Origin: an uncultured Clostridia bacterium
GTDB lineage: Bacteria > Bacillota > Clostridia > Lachnospirales > Anaerotignaceae
Direction of reading: 5' to 3'
Assembly: GCA_910587195.1 (NCBI GenBank)
Contig: CAJUKL010000014.1
Location: 15,125-38,226 of the forward strand
DNA: 23,102 nucleotides
The notes below the pieces were generated by a model. The model did no database searches, was not told the origin of the DNA, and worked only from the letters and a program-made list of their open reading frames with translations. Below, piece by piece: positions 1-7,165 of this stretch (the stretch's first letter is position 1; every line of letters begins with the position of its first letter). The position numbers and the translations under genes were made by a program.

Positions 1-72
1 ACTATAATTTTACATTCTGTTATGTTAGATAAAGTTAAAGTTCTTTCGCTTCCTTGTCTTTAAAAAAAGGAA
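1..72 (+). repeat. Interspersed repeat, copy 1 (conserved head plus hairpin)
   Basis: Bases 1-55 are identical to 126-180. The conserved head starts with a TATAAT-like hexamer and contains a block reading TGTTATGTTAGATAAAG. After it comes an imperfect hairpin, with TTCCTT at 50-55 pairing with AAGGAA at 67-72. The head is shared with copy 2 and, more loosely, with a copy near 3919. No coding potential is visible. It is probably a non-coding repeat family, but the genome-wide copy number cannot be seen here. Confidence 0.75.
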
Positions 73-105
73 AATTTAAAACAGTAATTTTATGTTTTTA
101 ATCAC

Positions 106-133
106 TTGCTGTATGTTGTCGTTATACTATAAT
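106..133 (+). promoter_or_regulatory. Candidate sigma-A promoter for the nucleoside transporter operon
   Basis: TTGCTG at 106-111 and TATAAT at 128-133 are separated by 16 bp. The -10 hexamer is the first part of repeat copy 2, so the promoter would straddle the repeat boundary. Low-GC sequence throws up such matches easily, and the operon may also be read from an upstream gene outside the window. Confidence 0.35.
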
Positions 134-197
134 TTTACATTCTGTTATGTTAGATAAAGTTAAAGTTCTTTCGCTTCCTTTCTTTCAAGAAAGGAAG
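126..197 (+). repeat. Interspersed repeat, copy 2, with perfect hairpin
   Basis: This repeats copy 1 exactly over 55 bp with a 125-bp offset. It ends in a perfect 11-bp palindrome (174-184 pairing with 187-197, two-base loop). The hairpin ends only about 10 bases before the ribosome binding site of the following ATPase gene, so it lies in that gene's 5' leader. It could end transcription from upstream, stabilise a processed mRNA, or simply be the tail of the repeat. Confidence 0.75.
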
Positions 198-217
198 TTT
201 AGAAAAGGGGGAGGAAA

Positions 218-1744
218 ATGGAATATATTGTAGAAATGAAACATATTACAAAACGATTTCCAGGTATTATTGCAAATGATGATGTAACATTGCAAATTAA
301 AAAAGGTGAAATTTTTGCTTTGCTAGGAGAAAATGGTGCTGGAAAATCTACCTTAATGAGTATGCTCTTTGGTATGTATGAACCAGATGCAGGAGAAATT
401 TATATTCGTGGTAAAAAGGAAAAAATTACTTCTCCAAATTATGCTACAAAATTAAATATTGGTATGGTACATCAGCATTTTAAATTGGTAGAAAATTATA
501 CCATTACAGAAAATATTATTATGGGAATGGAACCTATGAAAAAAGCATTTGGTGTTTTTCCTTACGTTGACTTAAAAACAGCTAATCAAAATATTGCCGA
601 AATTTCAAAGCGTTATGGCTTAGAAGTAGACCCCACAAAAAAAATAGAAGAAATTAATGTTTCTATTCAGCAACGTGTTGAAATTTTAAAAATGCTTTAT
701 AGGGAAGCAGAAATCTTGATTTTTGATGAACCAACTGCCGTTTTAACACCACAAGAAATTGAATTTTTACTTGAAATCATAAAAGGATTACGAGATGGCG
801 GAAAAACTATTATATTGATTACCCATAAACTGGAGGAAATTAAAAAAGTGGCAGACCGTTGTGCCATTCTTTGTAGAGGAAAATTAATTAATATTTTAGA
901 TGTCAAAACAGCCTCCACAAAACAAATGGCTAGTTTGATGGTCGGACGGGAAGTTTCTTTTGAAACAGAAAAAAGCGAACCTGTTTTTCAAAAAGAAATT
1001 TTAAAAGTAGAACATATGACAGTCAAAAATAAAGATGGATTTCCTGTTGTTAAAGATGTTTCTTTTTCCATACGAGGTGGAGAAGTATTTGCCATTGCAG
1101 GGGTTTCTGGCAATGGACAAGTAGAAATTGCAGATGCGATTGCTGGACTTGCAAAAGTACATAGCGGAAAAATTTATTTGAATGGAAAAGATATTACCAA
1201 TGAATCCATTCGCAAAAGAACATTAGATGGCATTTCCTATATTCCTGAAGATAGACACCACTATGGTCTTGTTATGGATTTTACGCTAAATGACAATATT
1301 GCTTTAAAAGATTATTTTAAAGAACCATTTTCCAAAAAAGGAATTTTACAGCAAAAAGAATTTGAAAATTATGGGGAAAAACTAATTGAAAAATATGATG
1401 TCCGAAGCGGACAAGGTGGTACAACGATTGTACGCTCCATGAGTGGTGGAAATCAGCAAAAAGCAATTATTGCAAGAGAAATTGAATTGCAATCCCCACT
1501 TATGATATTTGTACAACCAACACGTGGTTTGGATATTGGTGCGATTGAAAACATTCATAAACAAATCATTGGCGAACGAGATAAAGGGCGTGCTATTTTG
1601 CTTGTTTCTTTAGAATTAGAAGAAATTATGAATTGTGCAGATACGATAGGTGTTATTTATAATGGAGAGATTCAAAAAATTGCGCCAGCAAAAGAATTAA
1701 CAACCAATGAAGTAGGGCAGTTTATGATGGGGGTGAAGTCATGA
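218..1744 (+). CDS. nupO: Nucleoside ABC transporter, tandem ATP-binding protein (NupO/YufO-like)
   Basis: This is the cytoplasmic energising subunit of a BMP-type nucleoside importer, with two ATP-binding domains in one 508-residue chain. The N-terminal domain has Walker A GENGAGKST near residue 38, Walker B IFDEPTAVLTPQE near 168, and the family QQRVEILK stretch. Its signature reads NVSIQQ, where VG or SG is usual. The C-terminal domain lacks the Walker A lysine (GVSGNGQVEI), has a canonical signature SGGNQQK, and has PTRGLD in place of DEPT. That asymmetry is normal for RbsA/NupO-type ATPases. The start has a close AG-rich ribosome binding site (GGGGGAGG). The stop overlaps the next start (ATGA). 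The two following permeases settle the nucleoside family over simple sugars. The substrate-binding lipoprotein is expected upstream but is not in the window. Confidence 0.93.
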   Translation: MEYIVEMKHITKRFPGIIANDDVTLQIKKGEIFALLGENGAGKSTLMSMLFGMYEPDAGEIYIRGKKEKITSPNYATKLNIGMVHQHFKLVENYTITENIIMGMEPMKKAFGVFPYVDLKTANQNIAEISKRYGLEVDPTKKIEEINVSIQQRVEILKMLYREAEILIFDEPTAVLTPQEIEFLLEIIKGLRDGGKTIILITHKLEEIKKVADRCAILCRGKLINILDVKTASTKQMASLMVGREVSFETEKSEPVFQKEILKVEHMTVKNKDGFPVVKDVSFSIRGGEVFAIAGVSGNGQVEIADAIAGLAKVHSGKIYLNGKDITNESIRKRTLDGISYIPEDRHHYGLVMDFTLNDNIALKDYFKEPFSKKGILQQKEFENYGEKLIEKYDVRSGQGGTTIVRSMSGGNQQKAIIAREIELQSPLMIFVQPTRGLDIGAIENIHKQIIGERDKGRAILLVSLELEEIMNCADTIGVIYNGEIQKIAPAKELTTNEVGQFMMGVKS

Positions 1745-2853
1745 AAAAAAGTAAATTTTTAGGCTGTTTCGGAAATGAAAAATATCAAGCGGTTACCATA
1801 CCCATTTTTGCTATTTTAATTAGTTTAATTGTAGGTGCAGTTTTGATTGTTTCCTTAGGTAAAAATCCGCTTGCAGCTTATCAAAATCTTTTGCAAGGTT
1901 CTGGACTTTTACCAAAACCTTCTTATGCAGGTTATAAAAGTATGTTGACAGACTTTACAAGCTTTTTAAATGCTTGGACACCTATGTTATTTGCTTCTCT
2001 TGCCGTTGCTGTTGCATTAAAATCAGGACTTTTTAATATTGGAGTTTCAGGACAAATGTTGACAGCAGGTTTTTTTGCAAGTATCCTAGTAGGCTATAGT
2101 GACTTACCAGCACCCATTGCAAAGCCTTTCGTATTGGTAATTGGAATTGTCGTTGGTGCTTGTGTTGGTGGTTTGATAGGGTTTTTAAAATATCGTTTTA
2201 ACATCAATGAAGTTGTTTCTTCTATTATGTTAAACTATATTGCGCAATATGTTTTTAGCTTTTTTATTAATACTTATTTTGTAGACCCTGTTTCCAGACA
2301 ATCTACTTCTGTCAGTGCAGCTTCCCGCTTAACTTTGATGGATACTCTTGTAGGTAATTTAAAAATGGATATTCCACTTGGAATTGTACTAGCTATTTTA
2401 ACCGCATTTTTAATGAAGTTTTTAATTGATAGAACCACCTTAGGCTATGAATTAAAAGCTGTAGGAGCAAGTCCTACCGCTGCCGAGTATGCCGGAATCC
2501 ATGTTGGAAAAAATATGGTTTTTACAATGCTTTTATCTGGTGCATTGGCAGGTCTTGCTGGTGTAACTTATTATTTGGGTTATTTTGGCTCTATCCAACC
2601 AAAAGTATTAGTTAGCACAGGTTTTGATGCAATCGCAGTTTCTCTTTTGGGAAATAGTAATCCGATTGGTATTTTGTTTTCTTCTTTTTTGATTACTGTA
2701 ATTAGTAAGGGCAGCACCTATATGAGTTCTGCTGCCGGGATTCAAGCAGAAATTGCATCTGTTATTACCGGAATCCTGCTTTTATTTAGTGCGTGTAGTG
2801 CGTATATAAAATATAAAATAAAAGCAACTATAAGAGAGGGGGCAGAAAAATGA
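1741..2853 (+). CDS. nupP: Nucleoside ABC transporter permease (NupP/YufP-like)
   Basis: This is a 370-residue integral membrane permease of the BPD_transp_2 (RbsC/LivH-type) family and forms one half of the membrane channel. It is strongly hydrophobic with about eight to ten predicted helices. It has the family features ALKSGLFNIGVSGQM near residue 95, FNINEVVSSIMLNYIA near 155, and the loop GYELKAVGASPTAAEYAGI near 235, which is the coupling region facing the ATPase. The start overlaps the ATPase stop by four bases and the stop overlaps the next permease start in the same way, so the three products are translationally coupled. The pairing with a second, shorter permease is typical of the NupNOPQ nucleoside importer. 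Confidence 0.92.
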   Translation: MKKSKFLGCFGNEKYQAVTIPIFAILISLIVGAVLIVSLGKNPLAAYQNLLQGSGLLPKPSYAGYKSMLTDFTSFLNAWTPMLFASLAVAVALKSGLFNIGVSGQMLTAGFFASILVGYSDLPAPIAKPFVLVIGIVVGACVGGLIGFLKYRFNINEVVSSIMLNYIAQYVFSFFINTYFVDPVSRQSTSVSAASRLTLMDTLVGNLKMDIPLGIVLAILTAFLMKFLIDRTTLGYELKAVGASPTAAEYAGIHVGKNMVFTMLLSGALAGLAGVTYYLGYFGSIQPKVLVSTGFDAIAVSLLGNSNPIGILFSSFLITVISKGSTYMSSAAGIQAEIASVITGILLLFSACSAYIKYKIKATIREGAEK

Positions 2854-3809
2854 ATGCGGTCATTATAGATGGTTTATCTTTTACATTACCCTTATTTATT
2901 ATGGCAATTGGTGGTATTTATAGCGAAAGAAGTGGTATTACAAATTTAGCATTAGAAGGGTTACAAGGTTTTGGTGCTTTTATTGGAGCTTTTGTTGCAG
3001 TCATGTTAGCTAGAAATTTTTCTGCAAATTCTCAAGTACCTTATTATATGGCGATACTTTTTGCAATGATTGGAGGTATGGCTTATGCATCTATTCATGC
3101 CCTACTTTGTATTAAATTTAAAGCAAATCAAGTAATTAGTGGTGTTGTTATCAACATTTTAGCAATGGCATTAACAGCATTTTTAACAAAGCAGGTAAAT
3201 AAAGTTGTTTTTGGTGCACCTTCTGACAAATTTGTATTAGGTGTTTCTTCTCGCTGGACGATTCCGGTACTTTCTGACATTCCCATTTTAGGGGCTGTTT
3301 TTACAAATATTTATCCTTTTGAAGTCATTATTGTAGGGATTGTTATTATTGCATGGTATTTATTATATCAAACAAAATACGGTTTATATTTAAGGGCTTG
3401 TGGTGATAATCCCCATGCAGTAGATGCAGCTGGAATTGATGTAGCAAAAATTCGTTTTATTGCAGTTTTGATGTCTGGTGCTTTATCCGGTTTAGCAGGA
3501 ATTAGTTTTGCTTATTCCATTTCAGCAAATTTTTCTTCTGCAATCTATGTTGGATATGGTTATCTAGCGATTGCAGCATTGATATTTGGGAATTGGAAAA
3601 TATTTCCTACTCTAGGAGCTTGTTTATTATTTGGATTTGCACGTTCTGGAGGGTATCGCATTGTACAAATTTTGCAAATGCCAAGCAGTTACTCTGATTT
3701 AGTTATGATACTGCCTTACGCTTTGACATTACTTTTATTGATATTTTTTTCAAAACACAACCGTGCACCTCGTGCCTTAGGTGAGATTTACGATAAAGGC
3801 AAACGCTAA
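2850..3809 (+). CDS. nupQ: Nucleoside ABC transporter permease (NupQ/YufQ-like)
   Basis: This is the second membrane permease, 319 residues, partner of the preceding one. It has the hallmark N-terminal sequence GGIYSERSGITNLALEG and the coupling loop TKYGLYLRACGDNPHAVDAAGI near residue 175. The rest is hydrophobic and fits eight or more membrane helices. The start lies in an ATGA overlap, preceded by GAGAGGGGG. It is the last gene of the operon: a hairpin-rich stretch begins at once, and a clear terminator lies about 250 bp further on. Confidence 0.92.
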   Translation: MNAVIIDGLSFTLPLFIMAIGGIYSERSGITNLALEGLQGFGAFIGAFVAVMLARNFSANSQVPYYMAILFAMIGGMAYASIHALLCIKFKANQVISGVVINILAMALTAFLTKQVNKVVFGAPSDKFVLGVSSRWTIPVLSDIPILGAVFTNIYPFEVIIVGIVIIAWYLLYQTKYGLYLRACGDNPHAVDAAGIDVAKIRFIAVLMSGALSGLAGISFAYSISANFSSAIYVGYGYLAIAALIFGNWKIFPTLGACLLFGFARSGGYRIVQILQMPSSYSDLVMILPYALTLLLLIFFSKHNRAPRALGEIYDKGKR

Positions 3810-3846
3810 CTTACTTTCTTGAAAGAAAGGTAGCAAAGAACTTTTG
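3810..3846 (-). repeat. Interspersed repeat hairpin, inverted partial copy 3
   Basis: Read on the minus strand this matches the second half of copies 1 and 2: the AAAGTTCTTT block followed by an imperfect palindrome rich in CTTTCTT/AAGAAAG. It starts directly after the nupQ stop codon. The transporter operon therefore has related hairpins at both ends in opposite orientation. A perfect small hairpin (GCAAAAC at 3848-3854 with GTTTTGC at 3858-3864) follows. Confidence 0.6.
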
Positions 3847-3918
3847 TGCAAAACTTCGTTTTGCTACTGCACAATGATATGGAATGTTAATTGTAGTTGA
3901 ACGACAACGGAGCACCAT

Positions 3919-4012
3919 TAGTTAAAATTTAGAGCCTGTTGCGTTAGTGAAAGGTAAAGTTTTTGGTCAAGCTTTTTTCAAAAAGCTTGTGGGTTGTAGG
4001 GCAAAGCCCTAC
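3919..4012 (+). repeat. Diverged repeat copy 4 with two hairpins
   Basis: The stretch CTGTTGCGTTAGTGAAAGG followed by TAAAGTTTTT aligns with the head of copies 1 and 2. The hairpin after it has a different sequence: AAGCTTTTT at 3969-3977 pairs with AAAAAGCTT at 3980-3988. A second perfect hairpin, GTAGGGC at 3996-4002 with GCCCTAC at 4006-4012, follows. Conserved head with a changed but still paired stem suggests that structure is maintained. The interval 3810-4056 otherwise shows no gene. Confidence 0.55.
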
Positions 4013-4056
4013 GGTCTCCTACGCTTACAAGTGTGTTTTTGAAAATTTTTCAAAAA

Positions 4057-4099
4057 TAGCCCTTCAGAATAAATTCTAAAGGGCTATCTTTTATTTTTT
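4057..4099 (+). terminator. Rho-independent terminator, probably bidirectional
   Basis: TAGCCCTT at 4057-4064 pairs with AAGGGCTA at 4079-4086, and AGAAT/ATTCT extends the stem inside. A T-rich tract follows at 4089-4099. On the other strand the stem is followed by five T, so it can also end the converging minus-strand genes. Its plus-strand T tract overlaps the stop codon of the small minus-strand gene. Confidence 0.85.
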
Positions 4100-4252
4100 C
4101 TGCCTATAAATATTTATGCTTAGCAATGCAAAAAGCATTGGTATTGCTGCATAACCTGCATTTGCTTCCCCCCGATGGCATAACACATAACCTGCGCCAA
4201 TAAAAGTGAACAAAATAAGCAGGATACTTAATGCAAAAAATAGTTTTTTCAT
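4091..4252 (-). CDS. Small membrane protein of unknown function (53 aa)
   Basis: This short reading frame begins MKKLFFALSILLILF and ends NIYRQKK. It starts at ATG 4252 with a good ribosome binding site (TAGGAGAG) seven or so bases upstream, and stops with TAA inside the terminator T tract. Two hydrophobic segments (about residues 4-23 and 33-47) flank a short polar linker with one Cys and one His (LCHRGEANAG). That predicts a two-helix hairpin in the membrane with a basic C-terminal tail. It lies 15 bp downstream of the calcium-loop protein gene on the same strand, so the two are probably co-transcribed. No family is recognised. The strong ribosome binding site and fit to the terminator argue that it is real. 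Confidence 0.7.
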   Translation of the reverse strand: MKKLFFALSILLILFTFIGAGYVLCHRGEANAGYAAIPMLFALLSINIYRQKK

Positions 4253-4267
4253 ATATCTCTCCTACAT

Positions 4268-5320
4268 TTAAATAGCTACATCTACATGCTGCACAGTACC
4301 AGACCCACCACTTTCTTTTAAATAGAAGCCTGTACTTCTAATCTGTCCATTTGTTTTTCCTGTTTCTTCTGATTTTAAAGTAAAATCGGTGGAAGCACTT
4401 CCTAAATAAATCGCACCTACATCCGCATCTGCTAAACCAACTAATTTTGTATTGCCAGAAGAATCTTGTGTCCAAATTTTTAATTTATCAAAAATAGGGT
4501 CATTTTCATCAATCCAGCCATTACCGTCCGCATCATATACTGCCAATTCTGCAAAACCGTTTCCAGTTTTTGCTCCAAACAATTCGTTACCATCATCAAT
4601 GATGCCATTTCCATTTTTATCATATGCTAAATAGCCGCTTCCTTTTTGTAAGCGGGAAATACTTTCTTTATTTCCATCTCCATCAATATCAAACAAGAAT
4701 TTTTGGTCAGTCAATTCTGCATTATTTCCTTCTAAATTAATAACAAGTGGGTCTTTAAAAACAACATCTTCCTGCCATTCCGCACTTATTTGTGATTCAA
4801 AGGCTCTTGACATTTCCAATTCAACATTAAAATTAATTTCTCTGCCATCTTCTGTTTTTGCAATACCTACTGTTGAAAAAGTAGTATGTTCTGTTTCTGC
4901 AAAAAAAGAGGAAGTTTTTACATTTCTTACCCATTTTCCTGGAGAAGCAATTTTTGTAAATGCTTGAAAATCACTTTGGTCACTATTATCAAATAAATCA
5001 AATAAGCTCATTGTACTGCCTTTACTCATCTTTTTAAATACATTAGAGATAGCAGCCAACATTTTTTGCATTAATTTTACCTTCATAGATAATTCATCTT
5101 CAATAGAAAAATCTTTTTGTTTTGCAGTATTTGAAATTTGTGCCTGATTTTCTATCATACCTTTTACAGCATCTGTTAAAGAAGGCTGTTCTGTCTTTTC
5201 TGCTTCATCACTTTGCGGTTTTGCAGAAACATATTGTAAACTTTCTTTTCTTATTTCTCGTCTTACAGCAGTATATTTTCTTTCTGACTGCATGGCTACT
5301 GTACTTGATGTAATTTTCAT
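4268..5320 (-). CDS. Calcium-loop (EF-hand/dockerin-like) protein of unknown function
   Basis: This is a 350-residue protein without signal peptide or membrane helix. Residues 1-110 are polar and largely helical, with Ser/Thr/Lys/Glu-rich stretches. A middle part of mixed beta type follows. Near residue 190 comes DPLVINLEG, which resembles the DPLVLDLDG lead-in seen before calcium-loop regions of RTX-type proteins. Three acidic loops follow: DIDGDGNKE (about 211), DKNGNGIIDDGNE (about 234) and DADGNGWIDEND (about 263). The start is ATG 5320, with AAAGGGG upstream. An upstream ATG at 5362 has no ribosome binding site and would sit almost on the predicted transcription start. A sigma-28-like promoter precedes it, which suggests a link to motility. 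Calcium binding is inferred from the loops. The real function is unknown. Confidence 0.8.
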   Translation of the reverse strand: MKITSSTVAMQSERKYTAVRREIRKESLQYVSAKPQSDEAEKTEQPSLTDAVKGMIENQAQISNTAKQKDFSIEDELSMKVKLMQKMLAAISNVFKKMSKGSTMSLFDLFDNSDQSDFQAFTKIASPGKWVRNVKTSSFFAETEHTTFSTVGIAKTEDGREINFNVELEMSRAFESQISAEWQEDVVFKDPLVINLEGNNAELTDQKFLFDIDGDGNKESISRLQKGSGYLAYDKNGNGIIDDGNELFGAKTGNGFAELAVYDADGNGWIDENDPIFDKLKIWTQDSSGNTKLVGLADADVGAIYLGSASTDFTLKSEETGKTNGQIRSTGFYLKESGGSGTVQHVDVAI

Positions 5321-5372
5321 AAACCATTCCCCTTTCCGTCCGTACCTTATAAAAATATTCATATTTATTGTA

Positions 5373-5399
5373 ATATCGTCTTATTTTCAGAAAAAATAA
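5373..5399 (-). promoter_or_regulatory. Candidate sigma-28 (flagellar) promoter for the calcium-loop protein
   Basis: On the minus strand the sequence reads TTAT, 15 bp, then GACGATAT. The -10 element differs by one base from the flagellar consensus GCCGATAT. The -35 element TTAT departs from the usual TAAA, but the same TTAT with the same spacing occurs in both candidates at 15797-15836. The start codon at 5320 lies about 45 bases after the expected transcription start. Confidence 0.45.
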
Positions 5400-5434
5400 C
5401 CAATTTTCTTATAAATATTTCCAAAATACAAACA

Positions 5435-5932
5435 CTAAAATCTTTTTATTTTGTGGAAAGGATACCATCTTAAAATTACTTTTCCTTTTAATTCACTTTC
5501 GGAAACAATTCCAATATTACGACTATCATAACTATGGTCACGATTATCTCCCAAAACAAAAATACCACCTTTGGGTACTGTTAAAGAAACTTCTCCTGTT
5601 GTATCCTCTGTAATATATTCCTCTGAAACTACAGCGCCATTTCGATAGACCGCACCATTTTTAATTTCTATGCTATCTCCAGCCATTCCAATAACCCTTT
5701 TGATAACATCTCTTTCTCCGTCCATATCTACCATATGAAATACTACAATATCACCTGGCTGATATTTTCCTGCCATTGTTAAAAAACGGGATGTTACTAC
5801 CTTATCTCCATCTAAAAAAGTTGGCTCCATTGATTCTCCCTCTATTGTAACTGGCCATGCTAAAAAATAAAGTACCAAAACAATAAAAAATGCATAAACG
5901 ATTGTTTTAAGCCATTCTTTTATCACTTCCAC
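5435..5932 (-). CDS. lepB: Signal peptidase I
   Basis: This membrane-anchored serine protease cuts signal peptides from exported proteins on the outer face of the membrane. From the proposed GTG start the protein is 165 residues: one N-terminal membrane helix (about residues 8-26), the catalytic serine in GESMEPTF (about residue 34), the catalytic lysine in DVIKRVIG (about 78), and the conserved GDNRDHSYDSR box (about 128-138). The length fits the short Gram-positive form. GTG at 5932 has GAGGGG six bases upstream and gives an N terminus MEVIKEWLKT like relatives. An in-frame ATG at 5968 would add 12 residues, but its ribosome binding site is poor. It probably belongs to the queG-recU-GH26-like group on the same strand. 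Confidence 0.93.
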   Translation of the reverse strand: MEVIKEWLKTIVYAFFIVLVLYFLAWPVTIEGESMEPTFLDGDKVVTSRFLTMAGKYQPGDIVVFHMVDMDGERDVIKRVIGMAGDSIEIKNGAVYRNGAVVSEEYITEDTTGEVSLTVPKGGIFVLGDNRDHSYDSRNIGIVSESELKGKVILRWYPFHKIKRF

Positions 5933-6020
5933 CTGTATCCCCTCATTTTTTCTATCTACACACATCATTTATTTTTCTTATCCATATGGTAACATACACA
6001 AACTATTTACACAACAAATT

Positions 6021-7121
6021 TCATTGTTTATATAAAAATATATTTCCTTGTTTTTGTTTTACCTCATAGCCTACAATGTTTTTTACATATTCCTTTCCTT
6101 CCAAAAGAACAATTTCACAATCTGCTTGTAATTCTTGTGTCACAACATTTTTAGGAATAAAAACAATCCCATTTTTTTGTTGTGCTTTCCAAAAACTTTT
6201 ATACCATGTTCCATCTTGATGGACAGTTTTTATCTTTTGATATGCCTCTAAAACTCTTTTATTTTCTACAATGCTATAATTTTCTCCTTTTACTGCATTT
6301 CCTCCCTGCCTTGTCAAATTAACACTATGATAAACAACTGCTTTAATGGCAGGGTATTTTTGCAAACTATGATACAGCCTTGTTATTTCATCACTTGCTT
6401 CCTTTTCGGTATATTTTGAACCATTTTCAGAATAGTGAGAAATAGCTACTTGTGACAGAATTAAAGGCTTTTGTTTTTGGAAAACAGCATACCAACGCTC
6501 CAACATTTGTTCTATATTTTCTCCTTGTTTTCCGCCATTTTCATAAATAGAAAGTCCTATCCAATCTACATCTTCTGGATAATATGCTTTCCATTTTTCG
6601 ATATTTTCGATTGCCATTGTCCAGATAAAAACCGTATTGGGTGCATTTTTTCGAAAAACTTCTCTCGCCTGTTGATAATACTTTTTATATGCTTCTCCAT
6701 TACTATAATCTTCCCCATTGGGATAAAAATCTACCAATAAAGGAATCCGGTATTGACTTATTTTTTTTGCTGCTTCTTCTAGATGTTGTGTTTCAAAAGG
6801 ATTGCTTCTATCTGATGGCTGTATGACCAAAAGCGGAATTTTTTGATTAACATAACATTCTAATATATCCATCATTGGAAATTCTTCTGTCAATGTGGCA
6901 GTAAAGCCATAAATATCATGTTTATTTGTCATTTTTTCAAACTGCTCCATACTTTCTATCTGTTTATCTTCTTTGATAAAAGCACCTAATAAAATTCCTT
7001 GTTCCGGCTCAAAGGTACTTTTTTGCCTTTTTTCTCCTTCATAATAAATATCCATTTCCTCTATCTCCTTTGTAAAAGCACACAACAAAAGAATTACAAA
7101 TAAAAAAGCCACACGTTTCAT
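6021..7121 (-). CDS. Secreted GH26-like TIM-barrel protein, predicted non-catalytic
   Basis: This is a 366-residue protein with an N-terminal signal sequence or anchor (MKRVAFLFVILLLCAFT). The body resembles GH26 beta-mannanase/endoglucanase barrels: GILLGAF near residue 42, AYKKYYQQAREVFRKNAPNTVFIW near 144-167, and YYPEDVDWIGLSIYE near 180, which matches the family's YPG-DxYVDWxG region. At the acid/base site the usual HEMNG is replaced by FYPNG (residues 132-136). At the nucleophile site, usually a P-x-x-x-x-E pattern, the sequence is KPLILSQVA with Gln224. Both catalytic glutamates therefore seem absent. A C-terminal part (about 300-366) has no clear relative. The start has AAAGGGGGA upstream. 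It may bind cell-surface or matrix glycan rather than cut it. The family placement is moderately sure and the function is unknown. Confidence 0.7.
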   Translation of the reverse strand: MKRVAFLFVILLLCAFTKEIEEMDIYYEGEKRQKSTFEPEQGILLGAFIKEDKQIESMEQFEKMTNKHDIYGFTATLTEEFPMMDILECYVNQKIPLLVIQPSDRSNPFETQHLEEAAKKISQYRIPLLVDFYPNGEDYSNGEAYKKYYQQAREVFRKNAPNTVFIWTMAIENIEKWKAYYPEDVDWIGLSIYENGGKQGENIEQMLERWYAVFQKQKPLILSQVAISHYSENGSKYTEKEASDEITRLYHSLQKYPAIKAVVYHSVNLTRQGGNAVKGENYSIVENKRVLEAYQKIKTVHQDGTWYKSFWKAQQKNGIVFIPKNVVTQELQADCEIVLLEGKEYVKNIVGYEVKQKQGNIFLYKQ

Positions 7122-7165
7122 AGAGATTCCCCCTTTTTGAAAAGCATGACCTTTTTTATTCCATA

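Noticed and set aside
1..197. CRISPR array
   Set aside because: There are only two repeat units, spaced 125 bp apart, each ending in a hairpin of its own. No third unit or cas gene is present.
1..217. A purine riboswitch before the nucleoside transporter
   Set aside because: No three-way-junction layout or conserved purine-aptamer loop sequences could be found. The leader is explained by the direct repeat and hairpin.
218..1744. Second ATP-binding domain without a Walker A lysine as a sign of decay
   Set aside because: This asymmetry is the normal state in RbsA/NupO-type tandem ATPases, and the reading frame is intact.
5320..5362. Longer start (ATG 5362) for the calcium-loop protein
   Set aside because: It has no ribosome binding site and would start within a few bases of the predicted transcription start. 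ATG 5320 has AAAGGGG at good spacing.
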